Shown: one piece after another, positions 6,435 through 11,786 of the stretch | Numbering within the stretch: the stretch's first letter is position 1 | How the letters are laid out: each line of letters starts with the position of its first letter | Origin: an uncultured Eubacteriales bacterium | Lineage (GTDB): Bacteria; Bacillota; Clostridia; Christensenellales; Aristaeellaceae | NCBI GenBank assembly: GCA_900553905.1 | Contig: USFL01000021.1 | Location: forward strand, 1 to 11,786 | DNA: 11,786 nt | Direction of reading: 5' to 3' | Position numbers and translations under genes: made by a program | The notes under the pieces: model-generated | The model's database searches: none | Seen by the model: the letters and a program-made list of their open reading frames with translations, nothing else | What the model was told of the DNA's origin: nothing

Positions 6435-6664
6435 TTTTCCAGTTTGGCCCGTTTTCGAGCTGTCGAAAGATGCGTTATCGCGCGAAAATACATGGTTTTG
6501 TAACATTTTCCACATGGTTTTCCATGGCTAAAAAAACTTTTCCTTATCTTTTCCTCGTTCATAGGAACAAGTATGGAACACATGAGGAAGACACGAGGAA
6601 AACTCCGGGCGATCCGCACGGTTTTCCATGTGTTTTCCACAACTTCGGTCCCGCTTTTTCCACA
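6435..6664 (+). repeat. Array of TTTTCC motifs, three with the DnaA-box form TTTTCCACA
   Basis: TTTTCC begins at 6435, 6506, 6518, 6538, 6549, 6622, 6633 and 6656, always on the plus strand. Copies at 6506, 6633 and 6656 read TTTTCCACA, which fits the relaxed DnaA-box consensus TTWTNCACA; copies at 6518 and 6622 read TTTTCCATG. Three pairs are 11-12 bp apart, about one helical turn. The pattern is directly visible; DnaA binding is inferred. Confidence 0.6.
6583..6641. repeat. Imperfect 20-21 bp inverted repeat
   Basis: The arm at 6584-6603 pairs with 6621-6640 at 16 of 20 positions plus two G-T pairs, around a 17-bp centre. The inner 7 bp (GGAAAAC/GTTTTCC) are perfect. It lies outside the predicted nrdD and DUF4342 transcripts, so it may belong to an unmapped RNA or be a DNA-level site. 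Confidence 0.5.
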
Positions 6665-6754
6665 TTTAAGCTTCAAAGCGTCTGTTTTCAAGCATTTTTT
6701 AATCCGCCTCTCACCCAAACAAAAGCGAATCCCAAAGCATCCGACGCCGGTCTG

Positions 6755-6763
6755 TGCTATGAT
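6755..6763 (+). promoter_or_regulatory. Extended -10 promoter of the small DUF4342-like gene
   Basis: TGC followed by TATGAT (6758-6763) forms an extended -10 element 40 bp before the start codon. No good -35 is visible at the right distance (AAGCAT at 6735-6740). Use by another sigma factor is possible. Confidence 0.5.
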
Positions 6764-6802
6764 CAAACCACAATCACAAAACCCGTGAAGGAGGAACCGA
6801 TC

Positions 6803-7126
6803 ATGTCGGAGCAGCGTCCCTATGCATCGCAGGAAAACCACAGCGGCCAATCCCGCTGGTTCAGCTTCCTATACCGCACGCGCATCATGGTTCACAAGGG
6901 AGAGCTTCCCATCCTCAACCTGTCCCTGGCCTTTGCGCTGCTGGCGGCGGTCAGCGCGCCATGGGTGGCAGTGGCCGGGCTGGCGGTCGCGCTGGCGCTG
7001 GGCTACCGCATCCATGTGGAGCGCAACGCCCCGGGCTTTTCCGGCGACTTCCAGCAGGTGGTGCGCGACGCGGCAGGGCATGTGAAGGCCGCCGTGGACC
7101 AGGTGGTGAAGGATGGGGAGGAATAG
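6803..7126 (+). CDS. Small membrane-associated protein, DUF4342-like
   Basis: A 107-residue protein of unknown function. The central part, from RIMVHKGELPILNLSLAF through APWVAVAGLAVALALGYRI to HVERN (about residues 27-74), resembles the DUF4342 domain: a short beta-like segment, a conserved I-L-N-L motif and one or two hydrophobic helices (about 38-67). Many DUF4342 proteins carry an N-terminal UBA/TS-N-like domain; this one has only a polar stretch of about 25 residues. The C-terminal 35 residues are amphipathic and helix-prone. The start at 6803 is set by AAGGAGG (6788-6794) 8 nt upstream. It is a single-gene unit between an extended -10 promoter and a strong terminator. The family assignment is from memory of the domain pattern and is moderate. 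Confidence 0.6.
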   Translation: MSEQRPYASQENHSGQSRWFSFLYRTRIMVHKGELPILNLSLAFALLAAVSAPWVAVAGLAVALALGYRIHVERNAPGFSGDFQQVVRDAAGHVKAAVDQVVKDGEE

Positions 7127-7132
7127 GGCGGC

Positions 7133-7163
7133 AAAAAGCGGAGCGTGCCCGTACGCTCCGCTT
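7133..7163 (-). terminator. Intrinsic terminator of the convergent esterase operon
   Basis: AAGCGGAGCGT (7136-7146) and ACGCTCCGCTT (7153-7163) form an 11-bp perfect stem with a 6-nt loop. On the minus strand the stem runs into TTTTT (7137-7133). The downstream T run is present only in the minus direction, so this hairpin serves the operon ending at 7206. Confidence 0.85.
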
Positions 7164-7178
7164 CAATGCGTCTGCCAC

Positions 7179-7207
7179 CGGTCCGGCCAGCTGCCGGACC
7201 GTTTTTT
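7179..7207 (+). terminator. Intrinsic terminator of the plus-strand gene
   Basis: CGGTCCGGC (7179-7187) and GCCGGACCG (7193-7201) form a perfect 9-bp stem with loop CAGCT, followed by TTTTTT (7202-7207). The T run overlaps the stop codon of the convergent esterase gene. Confidence 0.92.
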
Positions 7208-8372
7208 ACTCCCCCATCACCCGCGTAAGAAACGCCCCGATTTCCTCCCAGGCGGCCCGGCTTTCCGGGAGCAGGTCCAGCGAGCCCTGGAACACGTGGA
7301 ACATGCCCGGATAGACCGTGAACGTGCAGTCCACCCCATGGGATATGGCATTGTCGTAGACCATCTGGCTGTCGCTGAGCAGCACCTCCAGATCGCCCGC
7401 CTGCAACAGCATGGGCGGGAAGCCCGCGTAGTCGCCAAAACTGGGCGAGAGGTAGGGCGTCTGTGCGTTCAACCCGTCGGGATAGGTGCTATCCACGCCC
7501 ACGGGCGTGACGCCGTCCCACTCATCCGGCTCCACGCCAAAGCTGGGGTCGCTTGTGGCATTGTACAGGTGCGACGGTCCGGAGTTGCTCAAATCAGCCC
7601 AGGGCGACAGAGCCACGATGCCGGCCGGCAACTCCTTTCCTTCGTCGCGCAGGCGAAGGGTCAGGGACAGCGCCAGGTTTCCGCCCGCGCTGTCGCCGAC
7701 GACGAAGATGTGGCCCGCCGCGTAGCCCGCCGTGCCGGTCAGGTAGGTCCAGGCATCCATGGCGTCGTTCTGCTGCGAGGGATATGCGTGCTGCGGCCAC
7801 AGGCGGTAATCCAGGGTATACACGCTGGCCCCGGCCGCAAGGCTGCTGTACTTGACCGCCATCATGCGGTACAGGTCGTTGACCCCGCTCACAAATGCGC
7901 CGCCATGCAGCTGCAAAACGGCCCAATCGCCGCTGCCCTCATCGGGCGTGAGCACCTCGATGGTGCTCGCCGGAAGCTGCACGGTTTCCACGCGGTATCC
8001 CTCCGGCGGCCGCCACACCGACAGCCCCATCATACCGGCCGCCATCTCCTCCTCGGCGAGCAAATGGGTGAACAGCCACACCGTGCCCCCGCCGATCTGG
8101 CCCGGCAGGGATACATCCCACCGAGGCCGGCTGAGCGAAAGCCCGGCATATGCCGCCAAAAAGGCCAGCGTAAAGCACAGCGGTGCATGCCATCCGCTCC
8201 AGAAGCGGCTGAGGCGGATGGCGACCAGACCGGCGAAGGCCACAACCGCGATCACCCAGCCGAACCAGTGCGCACGGATGGCCAGCAGGCAATAGAAAAT
8301 GGGCACAAAGATGAGCAGCGTCAAAAAGTAAAACCGCTTGGGCACGCGCGGACGGTTGAGCTTCTCGGTCAT
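7206..8372 (-). CDS. Membrane-anchored alpha/beta hydrolase, HSL-family esterase (Abhydrolase_3)
   Basis: Predicted carboxylesterase or deacetylase of the hormone-sensitive-lipase (class IV) family, 388 residues. Residues about 13-80 hold three hydrophobic membrane segments (FYFLTLLIFVPIFYCLL, WVIAVVAFAGLVAI, FTLAFLAAYAGLSL). The alpha/beta hydrolase domain follows. It has the oxyanion-hole motif HGGAF (156-160), the nucleophile S228 in GDSAGG, a likely acid D327 in QAGDLEVLLSD and H359 in MFHVFQ, so the triad is complete. The start at 8372 overlaps the stop of the upstream gene (ATGA) and has GGGAGG (8385-8380) 7 nt upstream, indicating translational coupling. It is the last gene of a three-gene operon. 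The substrate is unknown; the membrane anchor suggests lipids or acylated envelope material, but this is inference. Confidence 0.88.
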   Translation of the reverse strand: MTEKLNRPRVPKRFYFLTLLIFVPIFYCLLAIRAHWFGWVIAVVAFAGLVAIRLSRFWSGWHAPLCFTLAFLAAYAGLSLSRPRWDVSLPGQIGGGTVWLFTHLLAEEEMAAGMMGLSVWRPPEGYRVETVQLPASTIEVLTPDEGSGDWAVLQLHGGAFVSGVNDLYRMMAVKYSSLAAGASVYTLDYRLWPQHAYPSQQNDAMDAWTYLTGTAGYAAGHIFVVGDSAGGNLALSLTLRLRDEGKELPAGIVALSPWADLSNSGPSHLYNATSDPSFGVEPDEWDGVTPVGVDSTYPDGLNAQTPYLSPSFGDYAGFPPMLLQAGDLEVLLSDSQMVYDNAISHGVDCTFTVYPGMFHVFQGSLDLLPESRAAWEEIGAFLTRVMGE

Positions 8373-9046
8373 ACGTCGTCCTCCCTGGGCGCGGCGAGCA
8401 GCATGGTGACGCCGGCAAAATCGCGCATGCGGGCGCGCAGCGTATCCGCGCCGGGAAGCACGGAGCGCACCAGCGCATGAAACGCAGGCGAATGGTCGGG
8501 ATGGACGATATGCGCCAGCTCGTGCACGATCACATAGTCGCACAGCTCCATGGGACAGTGCATCAGCGCCGCATTCAAGCGCAGGCAACCGTCGGCCCTC
8601 ATGCTGCCCCAGCGGCGCTTCGCCGCCGTATAGCGTATGCTTTTCACCTGCAAGCCCATGCGCCGCTCCCACAGGCGCACGCGGGGCGTAAGCACCTCGG
8701 CGGCGCGGCGCTTTCGCCAGTCCCGCAGACGGACGAGCGCATCGCCGCCGCACGGCATGAGCAGCCATCCGTCAAAATCCACGCACAGCGGCAGGCCGGA
8801 AAACGCCAGGCGCAGTTCTCCGCCCAGCCAGGGCAGGCACGCGCCGTCCCGCGGCACAAACGGCGCGGGGCGCGAAGGCGCTTCGCCCCGTTTGCGTTCA
8901 ATCCACGCGCGCTTCTCCTCGATAAACGCTTCGATCTGGCGCAGGGGCATATGCAGCGGCGCATGCGCAACAAGCGCACCCCCGCTTTCCACTGTCAGCG
9001 AAAGGGTGCGCCTGTTGGAACGAATCAACCGATAAGGGATCTCCAT
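8369..9046 (-). CDS. YgjP-like (DUF45) metallopeptidase-family protein
   Basis: Predicted zinc metalloprotein of the YgjP/DUF45 (M48/SprT-like) family, 225 residues. The N-terminus IPYRLIRSNRRTLSLTV is the usual family opening. The zinc site is HELAH (175-179) followed by IVHPDHSPAFH, giving a third ligand at H185 or H190; the preceding RRWGSMRADGCLRLNAALMHCP block is also typical. The frame extends to an ATG at 9076, but that codon lies inside the upstream stop region and lacks a ribosome site. The ATG at 9046 has GGAGGG (9059-9054) 7 nt upstream and matches the family N-terminus. It is the middle gene of the operon: 22 bp after the acetyltransferase stop and 4 bp overlap with the esterase. 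The cellular role of the family is poorly defined. Confidence 0.88.
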   Translation of the reverse strand: MEIPYRLIRSNRRTLSLTVESGGALVAHAPLHMPLRQIEAFIEEKRAWIERKRGEAPSRPAPFVPRDGACLPWLGGELRLAFSGLPLCVDFDGWLLMPCGGDALVRLRDWRKRRAAEVLTPRVRLWERRMGLQVKSIRYTAAKRRWGSMRADGCLRLNAALMHCPMELCDYVIVHELAHIVHPDHSPAFHALVRSVLPGADTLRARMRDFAGVTMLLAAPREDDV

Positions 9047-9068
9047 GCCTCGACCCTCCGGGGGAGCG

Positions 9069-9872
9069 TCAGTCATAGTTCATGCCGGGATAATAGCAGG
9101 CCGTGCGCACAAAGGTGGCGCCGCAGATGGCGGCCAGCAGGCGCTGCTGCTCGTTGCGGCGGATCACGTCCGCCTCAACGTGATTGACGCCCTTTTCGGC
9201 CAGAATCTTCATGCCTGCCGCAATGAGCGACTTGGCCAGCCCCAGCCGGCGGTAATTGGGCGTCACGTACAGGCCGATCAGCTTGGCGGCCTGCCCGTCG
9301 CCGGTGAAGGCGATTTCCCCCACCACTTCGGGCCCGCGGCTCATGTACAGCGCCATGAAGTGCGGAAAGCTCATGTACCGTTGCAGCATCGCCGGGGACC
9401 ACGCGTCCAGCCGGTAGGTATTCATGCGCATGAGGAAAGCCTGCATCTCCGCCGGGTCGCTCATGGGCACGTAGCCCATGTCATAGCCCATGGGCGCGGC
9501 GGGACGCGCGTTTGGCACGCCCAGCGCCACCACGTCCAGCGCGTCGTTGGCATCGAAGCCGCTATCCATATAAAAGGCCATCATGGGTGTGTCCTGCGGG
9601 CTAACCTGCGCAAACAGCCGGGCAGGCCACTGCGGGGTCTGCTCACGCAGCTGCTGCGCCCGGGCCAATAGCGCCCCCATGAGCATATCCCGCCCCGGCC
9701 CCTTGGAACGAATGCTCATAAACAGGTTGATGGGCCGGTCGGGAAACAGGTAAGGGTGATAAGTCGGAATCAGAAACCCATCCGCGACGGTCATATTCGC
9801 GCTGTCGGCCACATAAAAGGTGTTCTCCGGCGGCAGACCGTTCACGCTTTGCGGAGGGTGAAACACGTGCAT
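9069..9872 (-). CDS. Tandem GNAT-domain N-acetyltransferase
   Basis: Predicted acetyl-CoA-dependent acetyltransferase of 267 residues with two GNAT-like halves. The N-terminal half (about 15-120) retains a motif-B-like FYMDSGF (100-106) but has no clear acetyl-CoA loop, so it looks degenerate. The C-terminal half (about 130-265) has the pyrophosphate-binding motif A, LYVTPNYRRLGLAKSL (201-216), followed by a helix and a YYPGMNY end. The ATG at 9872 is preceded by AAAGGA about 12 nt upstream, a long spacing, so the start is less certain than for its neighbours. It is the first gene of an operon with a YgjP-like protein and a membrane esterase. The substrate is unknown; small amines, peptides or antibiotics are all possible for this fold. 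Confidence 0.82.
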   Translation of the reverse strand: MHVFHPPQSVNGLPPENTFYVADSANMTVADGFLIPTYHPYLFPDRPINLFMSIRSKGPGRDMLMGALLARAQQLREQTPQWPARLFAQVSPQDTPMMAFYMDSGFDANDALDVVALGVPNARPAAPMGYDMGYVPMSDPAEMQAFLMRMNTYRLDAWSPAMLQRYMSFPHFMALYMSRGPEVVGEIAFTGDGQAAKLIGLYVTPNYRRLGLAKSLIAAGMKILAEKGVNHVEADVIRRNEQQRLLAAICGATFVRTACYYPGMNYD

Positions 9873-9931
9873 GAGGTTCGCTCATCCTTTCCGAACGGCC
9901 GCAGGGGCAGTTCCTTTCCATAGTATGATTT

Positions 9932-9960
9932 ATTGTACCCCAATTCGTCAAGATATGCAA
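9932..9960 (-). promoter_or_regulatory. Promoter of the GNAT-YgjP-esterase operon
   Basis: On the minus strand TTGCAT (9960-9955) and TACAAT (9937-9932) are 17 bp apart. A better -35 hexamer, TTGACG (9951-9946), overlaps but lacks a well-placed -10. The leader to the ATG at 9872 would be about 50 nt. Confidence 0.55.
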
Positions 9961-10003
9961 GGGCGGCCGCCGGGCATTCCTTGCAAATTCAGGAAATAGC
10001 GTC

Positions 10004-10032
10004 TTGATATGATGACTTTGTTGTATTAAAAT
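10004..10032 (+). promoter_or_regulatory. Sigma-A promoter of the surface protein gene
   Basis: -35 TTGATA (10004-10009) and -10 TAAAAT (10027-10032) are 17 bp apart, each one mismatch from consensus. Transcription would start near 10039, about 33 nt before the ATG. No strong Shine-Dalgarno is seen in that leader. Confidence 0.7.
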
Positions 10033-10071
10033 AGGATGGTGCTGGAAGCCATCTTGCACAGACGTTAAAAG

Positions 10072-11226
10072 ATGGGTTTTGTTTTGAAAAAGAGGTTTAC
10101 AGGCGTGGCGGCGGCAGTTTGCCTGCTGATTCTGACATTGCTGCCGGCAGGAGCCTTTGCAGAAAGCGTTACCTTTGATTATGGCATGGATAAAAGCTAT
10201 AATAATGGGCGACTGTTGTGGGATGGTGATAAGCTGCTCCTGGACGTCTACCCTGGCGAGATGCCTGATGAGATCATTTTTGATTTGACGGGACATGCTG
10301 CCGTCACCGTAACCATACGCCTCATGGGCGACGTGGCATTCCCCGAAATGAAAGTGCAGAACCAGAGCAGTTCCTATTATAATTATTCTGCAGACCTCCG
10401 CTTTGCCAGCGGCGATGGGCAGCCGCATCAGGTGCAGGTGCGTAAATTGTACGGCACCGGCTGCGACAACGATCAGCTGATTGTGGATTCCGGCATCGAC
10501 ATGACCGTCAACTATGCCAGCCTGGGCGGCAGCGCCGGCGTCAATTCCTACCTCGACCTGGCGGAAGATGCCAAACTGACCTTTGAGCCGATGCAGGGGA
10601 CCTCTTTTAATTTCGACTATGTCCAAATAGGCGAAAACGCCCTTCTGGTCAACCATTCCGTCCTTTATAATGACGGTCTGCCCACCAGCATCACCTTTGC
10701 TTCCACTTCTCCCTCCGCTGCGGGAAGGTTCGTCATTGAGGTCAATGGAGCCGCCATCGTCTCCAGCGCTGACAGCCTTACGAATTTGCCGCAATGGCTG
10801 CAAGACCTGATTAAGCAAAACGGTTGGCAATTCGGTCACCACGAGTCTCTCCAGTCGGATGAAAACACCATCCTCGATCAAAACGGAAACATCGTGACTT
10901 CCTTTACCGTCTACAACCACGCCCATGTCGCCAGCTCCACGCCCTCGGGCGTCAAGGAGCCCACCTGCACGGAGGACGGCTACACAGGCGATCTGGTATG
11001 CGCTGAGTGCGGCAGCGTGATTCAGGCGGGTTCGACGATTCCCAAGCTGAATCACAACTATCAGAACGCCGTGTGCGTCAACTGTGGCGCGCCGGATCCC
11101 GGCGCTCCTGTTCCGCCGCCCTCTACCGGCGATACGGCGCCGCTGGCCCTGTGGCTCTCGCTGCTGGCGCTGACAGGCGCGTGCCTGGTTTTTGCCGGCA
11201 TTCGCGCAAAACGTTCTCCCCGCTGA
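10072..11226 (+). CDS. Secreted surface protein with sortase-type C-terminal anchor, unknown domain
   Basis: A 384-residue exported protein. Residues 6-30 form a signal peptide (KKRF, hydrophobic core, cleavage likely after AFA30). Residues 31-240 are a Ser/Asn/Asp-rich, beta-strand-like region I do not recognise. Residues about 295-342 are a cysteine-rich module, TCTEDGYTGDLVCAECG to NAVCVNCGA, with two CxxC pairs (C310/C313, C335/C338); similar modules recur in surface proteins of gut Firmicutes. A Pro-rich linker leads to PPSTGD (349-354), a hydrophobic helix (about 356-376) and the basic tail RAKRSPR. This is an LPXTG-like sorting signal with a non-canonical first residue, so covalent wall anchoring is likely. 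The ATG at 10072 lacks a clear ribosome site; a nearby TTG is possible. The 5' half is more A/T-rich than its neighbours. No sortase gene is in view. Confidence 0.82.
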   Translation: MGFVLKKRFTGVAAAVCLLILTLLPAGAFAESVTFDYGMDKSYNNGRLLWDGDKLLLDVYPGEMPDEIIFDLTGHAAVTVTIRLMGDVAFPEMKVQNQSSSYYNYSADLRFASGDGQPHQVQVRKLYGTGCDNDQLIVDSGIDMTVNYASLGGSAGVNSYLDLAEDAKLTFEPMQGTSFNFDYVQIGENALLVNHSVLYNDGLPTSITFASTSPSAAGRFVIEVNGAAIVSSADSLTNLPQWLQDLIKQNGWQFGHHESLQSDENTILDQNGNIVTSFTVYNHAHVASSTPSGVKEPTCTEDGYTGDLVCAECGSVIQAGSTIPKLNHNYQNAVCVNCGAPDPGAPVPPPSTGDTAPLALWLSLLALTGACLVFAGIRAKRSPR

Positions 11227-11244
11227 CGCTGTTTGTCCCCCGCC

Positions 11245-11277
11245 GCCCCGCGAAAGCCTCTTTCGCGGGGCGTTTTT
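11245..11277 (+). terminator. Intrinsic terminator of the surface protein gene
   Basis: GCCCCGCGAAA (11245-11255) and TTTCGCGGGGC (11261-11271) form a perfect 11-bp stem with a 5-nt loop, followed by G and TTTTT (11273-11277). It lies 18 bp after the stop codon. Confidence 0.93.
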
Positions 11278-11306
11278 GGGCGGATCTGGCGCGGCGTGCC
11301 GCAAGG

Positions 11307-11335
11307 TTGCATTTCCGGTCGAAGTTTGTTACAAT
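11307..11335 (+). promoter_or_regulatory. Promoter of the tat operon
   Basis: TTGCAT (11307-11312) and TACAAT (11330-11335) are 17 bp apart. The hexamers and spacing are identical to those assigned to the acetyltransferase operon. The leader to the ATG at 11375 would be about 33 nt. Confidence 0.65.
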
Positions 11336-11374
11336 ACAAATCAGCCGTCATCAATCGCGGAGGATAGCGTTGCC

Positions 11375-11704
11375 ATGTTCAACATCGGTTTTTCCGAATT
11401 GATTCTGATTCTGCTGGTCGCGTTCGTCATCGTGGGGCCCAAGGACCTGCCCAAGGTGGCGAGCGCACTGGGCCGGGGCGTAAGGAACCTGAAGCGCTGG
11501 ATTGATGAATTCAAGGAAGAAACCGGTCTGGACGAAGCCATCGACGAATTCAACAAAACCTCGCGCGAGCTTGAGCGCACCTTCAAGGAAGCGGACCCCC
11601 GCCCGGATTTGAAGAAAGCGCGCGACGACGTGAAATCCGCGCTGGACGATGCGTCCAAAACCGCGGAGCAGGCTTTGAAAGATCAACCCCAACAGGAGGA
11701 ATAG
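11375..11704 (+). CDS. tatB: Twin-arginine translocase TatB/TatA-like subunit
   Basis: Membrane subunit of the Sec-independent (Tat) pathway, which exports folded proteins with twin-arginine signals. The 109-residue protein opens with MFNIGFSELILILLVAFVIV, a short membrane helix with Glu at position 8, then the GPKDLP hinge and an amphipathic helix (about 26-46). A charged, helix-prone tail follows. MFxIGFSEL plus GPxxLP is the TatB pattern; Firmicute TatA proteins can look similar, so the A/B assignment is tentative. The ATG at 11375 has GGAGG 11 nt upstream, somewhat far. Its stop overlaps the region of the next gene's ribosome site, so the two are cotranscribed and probably translationally linked. 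Confidence 0.85.
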   Translation: MFNIGFSELILILLVAFVIVGPKDLPKVASALGRGVRNLKRWIDEFKEETGLDEAIDEFNKTSRELERTFKEADPRPDLKKARDDVKSALDDASKTAEQALKDQPQQEE

Positions 11705-11707
11705 CTT

Positions 11708-11786
11708 ATGCGCATCGGTATTACGGAAATTCTGGTCATTCTGGTCATCGTGCTGGTGGTGTTCGGCGGCGGCAAGCTGGCGGGCG
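11708..11786 (+). CDS. tatA: TatA, N-terminal part (cut by window edge)
   Basis: Only 26 codons are present. They read as a TatA-family membrane helix, MRIGITEILVILVIVLVVFG, followed by GGKLAG. The FG hinge and GGKL match TatA, which forms the protein-conducting assembly. The ATG at 11708 has AGGAGG (11694-11699) 8 nt upstream, inside the end of the preceding gene. tatC is expected further downstream but is outside the window. Confidence 0.85.
   Translation, partial: MRIGITEILVILVIVLVVFGGGKLAG

Larger units (their letters stand above)
6421..6754. other. AT-rich gene-free region upstream of nrdD
   Basis: About 330 bp between the nrdD promoter and the promoter of the small plus-strand gene, noticeably richer in A/T than the genes around it. 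It holds no convincing coding frame. The visible structures are eight plus-strand TTTTCC motifs, a hairpin TTTCGA-GCTG-TCGAAA (6453-6468), CATGG-TTTT-CCATG (6513-6526) and a 59-bp imperfect inverted repeat (6583-6641). A weak minus-strand promoter-like pair, TTGAAA-17-TAAATG, lies roughly at 6664-6692 and could transcribe it toward nrdD. Confidence 0.6.

Noticed and set aside
6470..6802. N-terminal extension of the DUF4342-like protein to an ATG at 6470
   Set aside because: The extension crosses the promoter and the TTTTCC array, while the ATG at 6803 has a near-perfect ribosome site.
10036..10068. Ten-codon leader peptide (MVLEAILHRR) just upstream of the surface protein
   Set aside because: Its ATG would lie at or before the predicted transcription start, and no attenuator structure follows.
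9643..11304. Minus-strand open frame of 553 codons across the surface protein gene and its promoter
   Set aside because: It overlaps the plus-strand signal peptide and anchor protein and runs into the acetyltransferase in the wrong frame. The plus-strand gene has a promoter, a terminator and clear domain logic.

Overview
The window looks like chromosomal core sequence from a GC-rich, endospore-forming anaerobe of the Firmicutes, most likely a clostridial gut-type lineage. The evidence is SpoIVB (sporulation only), the oxygen-sensitive NrdD ribonucleotide reductase, strong AGGAGG-type ribosome sites and Firmicute-style intrinsic terminators. The genus cannot be fixed from this sequence. I see no tRNA, rRNA, CRISPR array, insertion sequence or prophage.

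Layout, left to right. Positions 1-2332 hold a minus-strand pair: a FadR-type GntR regulator (2265-1567) followed by an M3 oligoendopeptidase that runs off the left edge. They share a sigma-A promoter (2303-2332), which carries a possible operator. Positions 2333-2678 are a gene-free stretch with a minus-strand terminator and a 14-bp palindrome. Positions 2679-3872 are spoIVB, with an intact PDZ domain and catalytic triad but a C-terminus about 27 residues shorter than that of Bacillus subtilis. Its usual partner spo0A does not follow. A long inverted repeat (3871-3934) separates it from nrdD (6294-3967) and buries the spoIVB ribosome site.

The nrdD promoter (6377-6405) is overlapped by two NrdR-box-like sites with centres 32 bp apart. 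Behind it lies an AT-rich stretch of about 330 bp. It holds eight same-strand TTTTCC motifs, three of which are TTTTCCACA and fit the relaxed DnaA-box consensus, plus a large imperfect inverted repeat. This is the least explained and most interesting part of the window.

Positions 6803-7126 encode a small DUF4342-like protein on the plus strand. It is separated by back-to-back terminators from a three-gene minus-strand operon (9872 to 7206): a tandem GNAT acetyltransferase, a YgjP/DUF45 metallopeptidase-like protein and a membrane-anchored HSL-family esterase. On the plus strand follow a secreted, probably sortase-anchored surface protein (10072-11226), a strong terminator, and the start of a Tat operon with a TatB/A-like gene and a TatA gene cut by the right edge.

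These are several independent transcription units. The best-supported regulatory reading is nucleotide-sensing repression of nrdD by NrdR, possibly combined with DnaA input. No clearly new multi-gene system is visible. The candidates for something undescribed are the nrdD upstream array, the spoIVB leader hairpin and the unknown domain of the surface protein.
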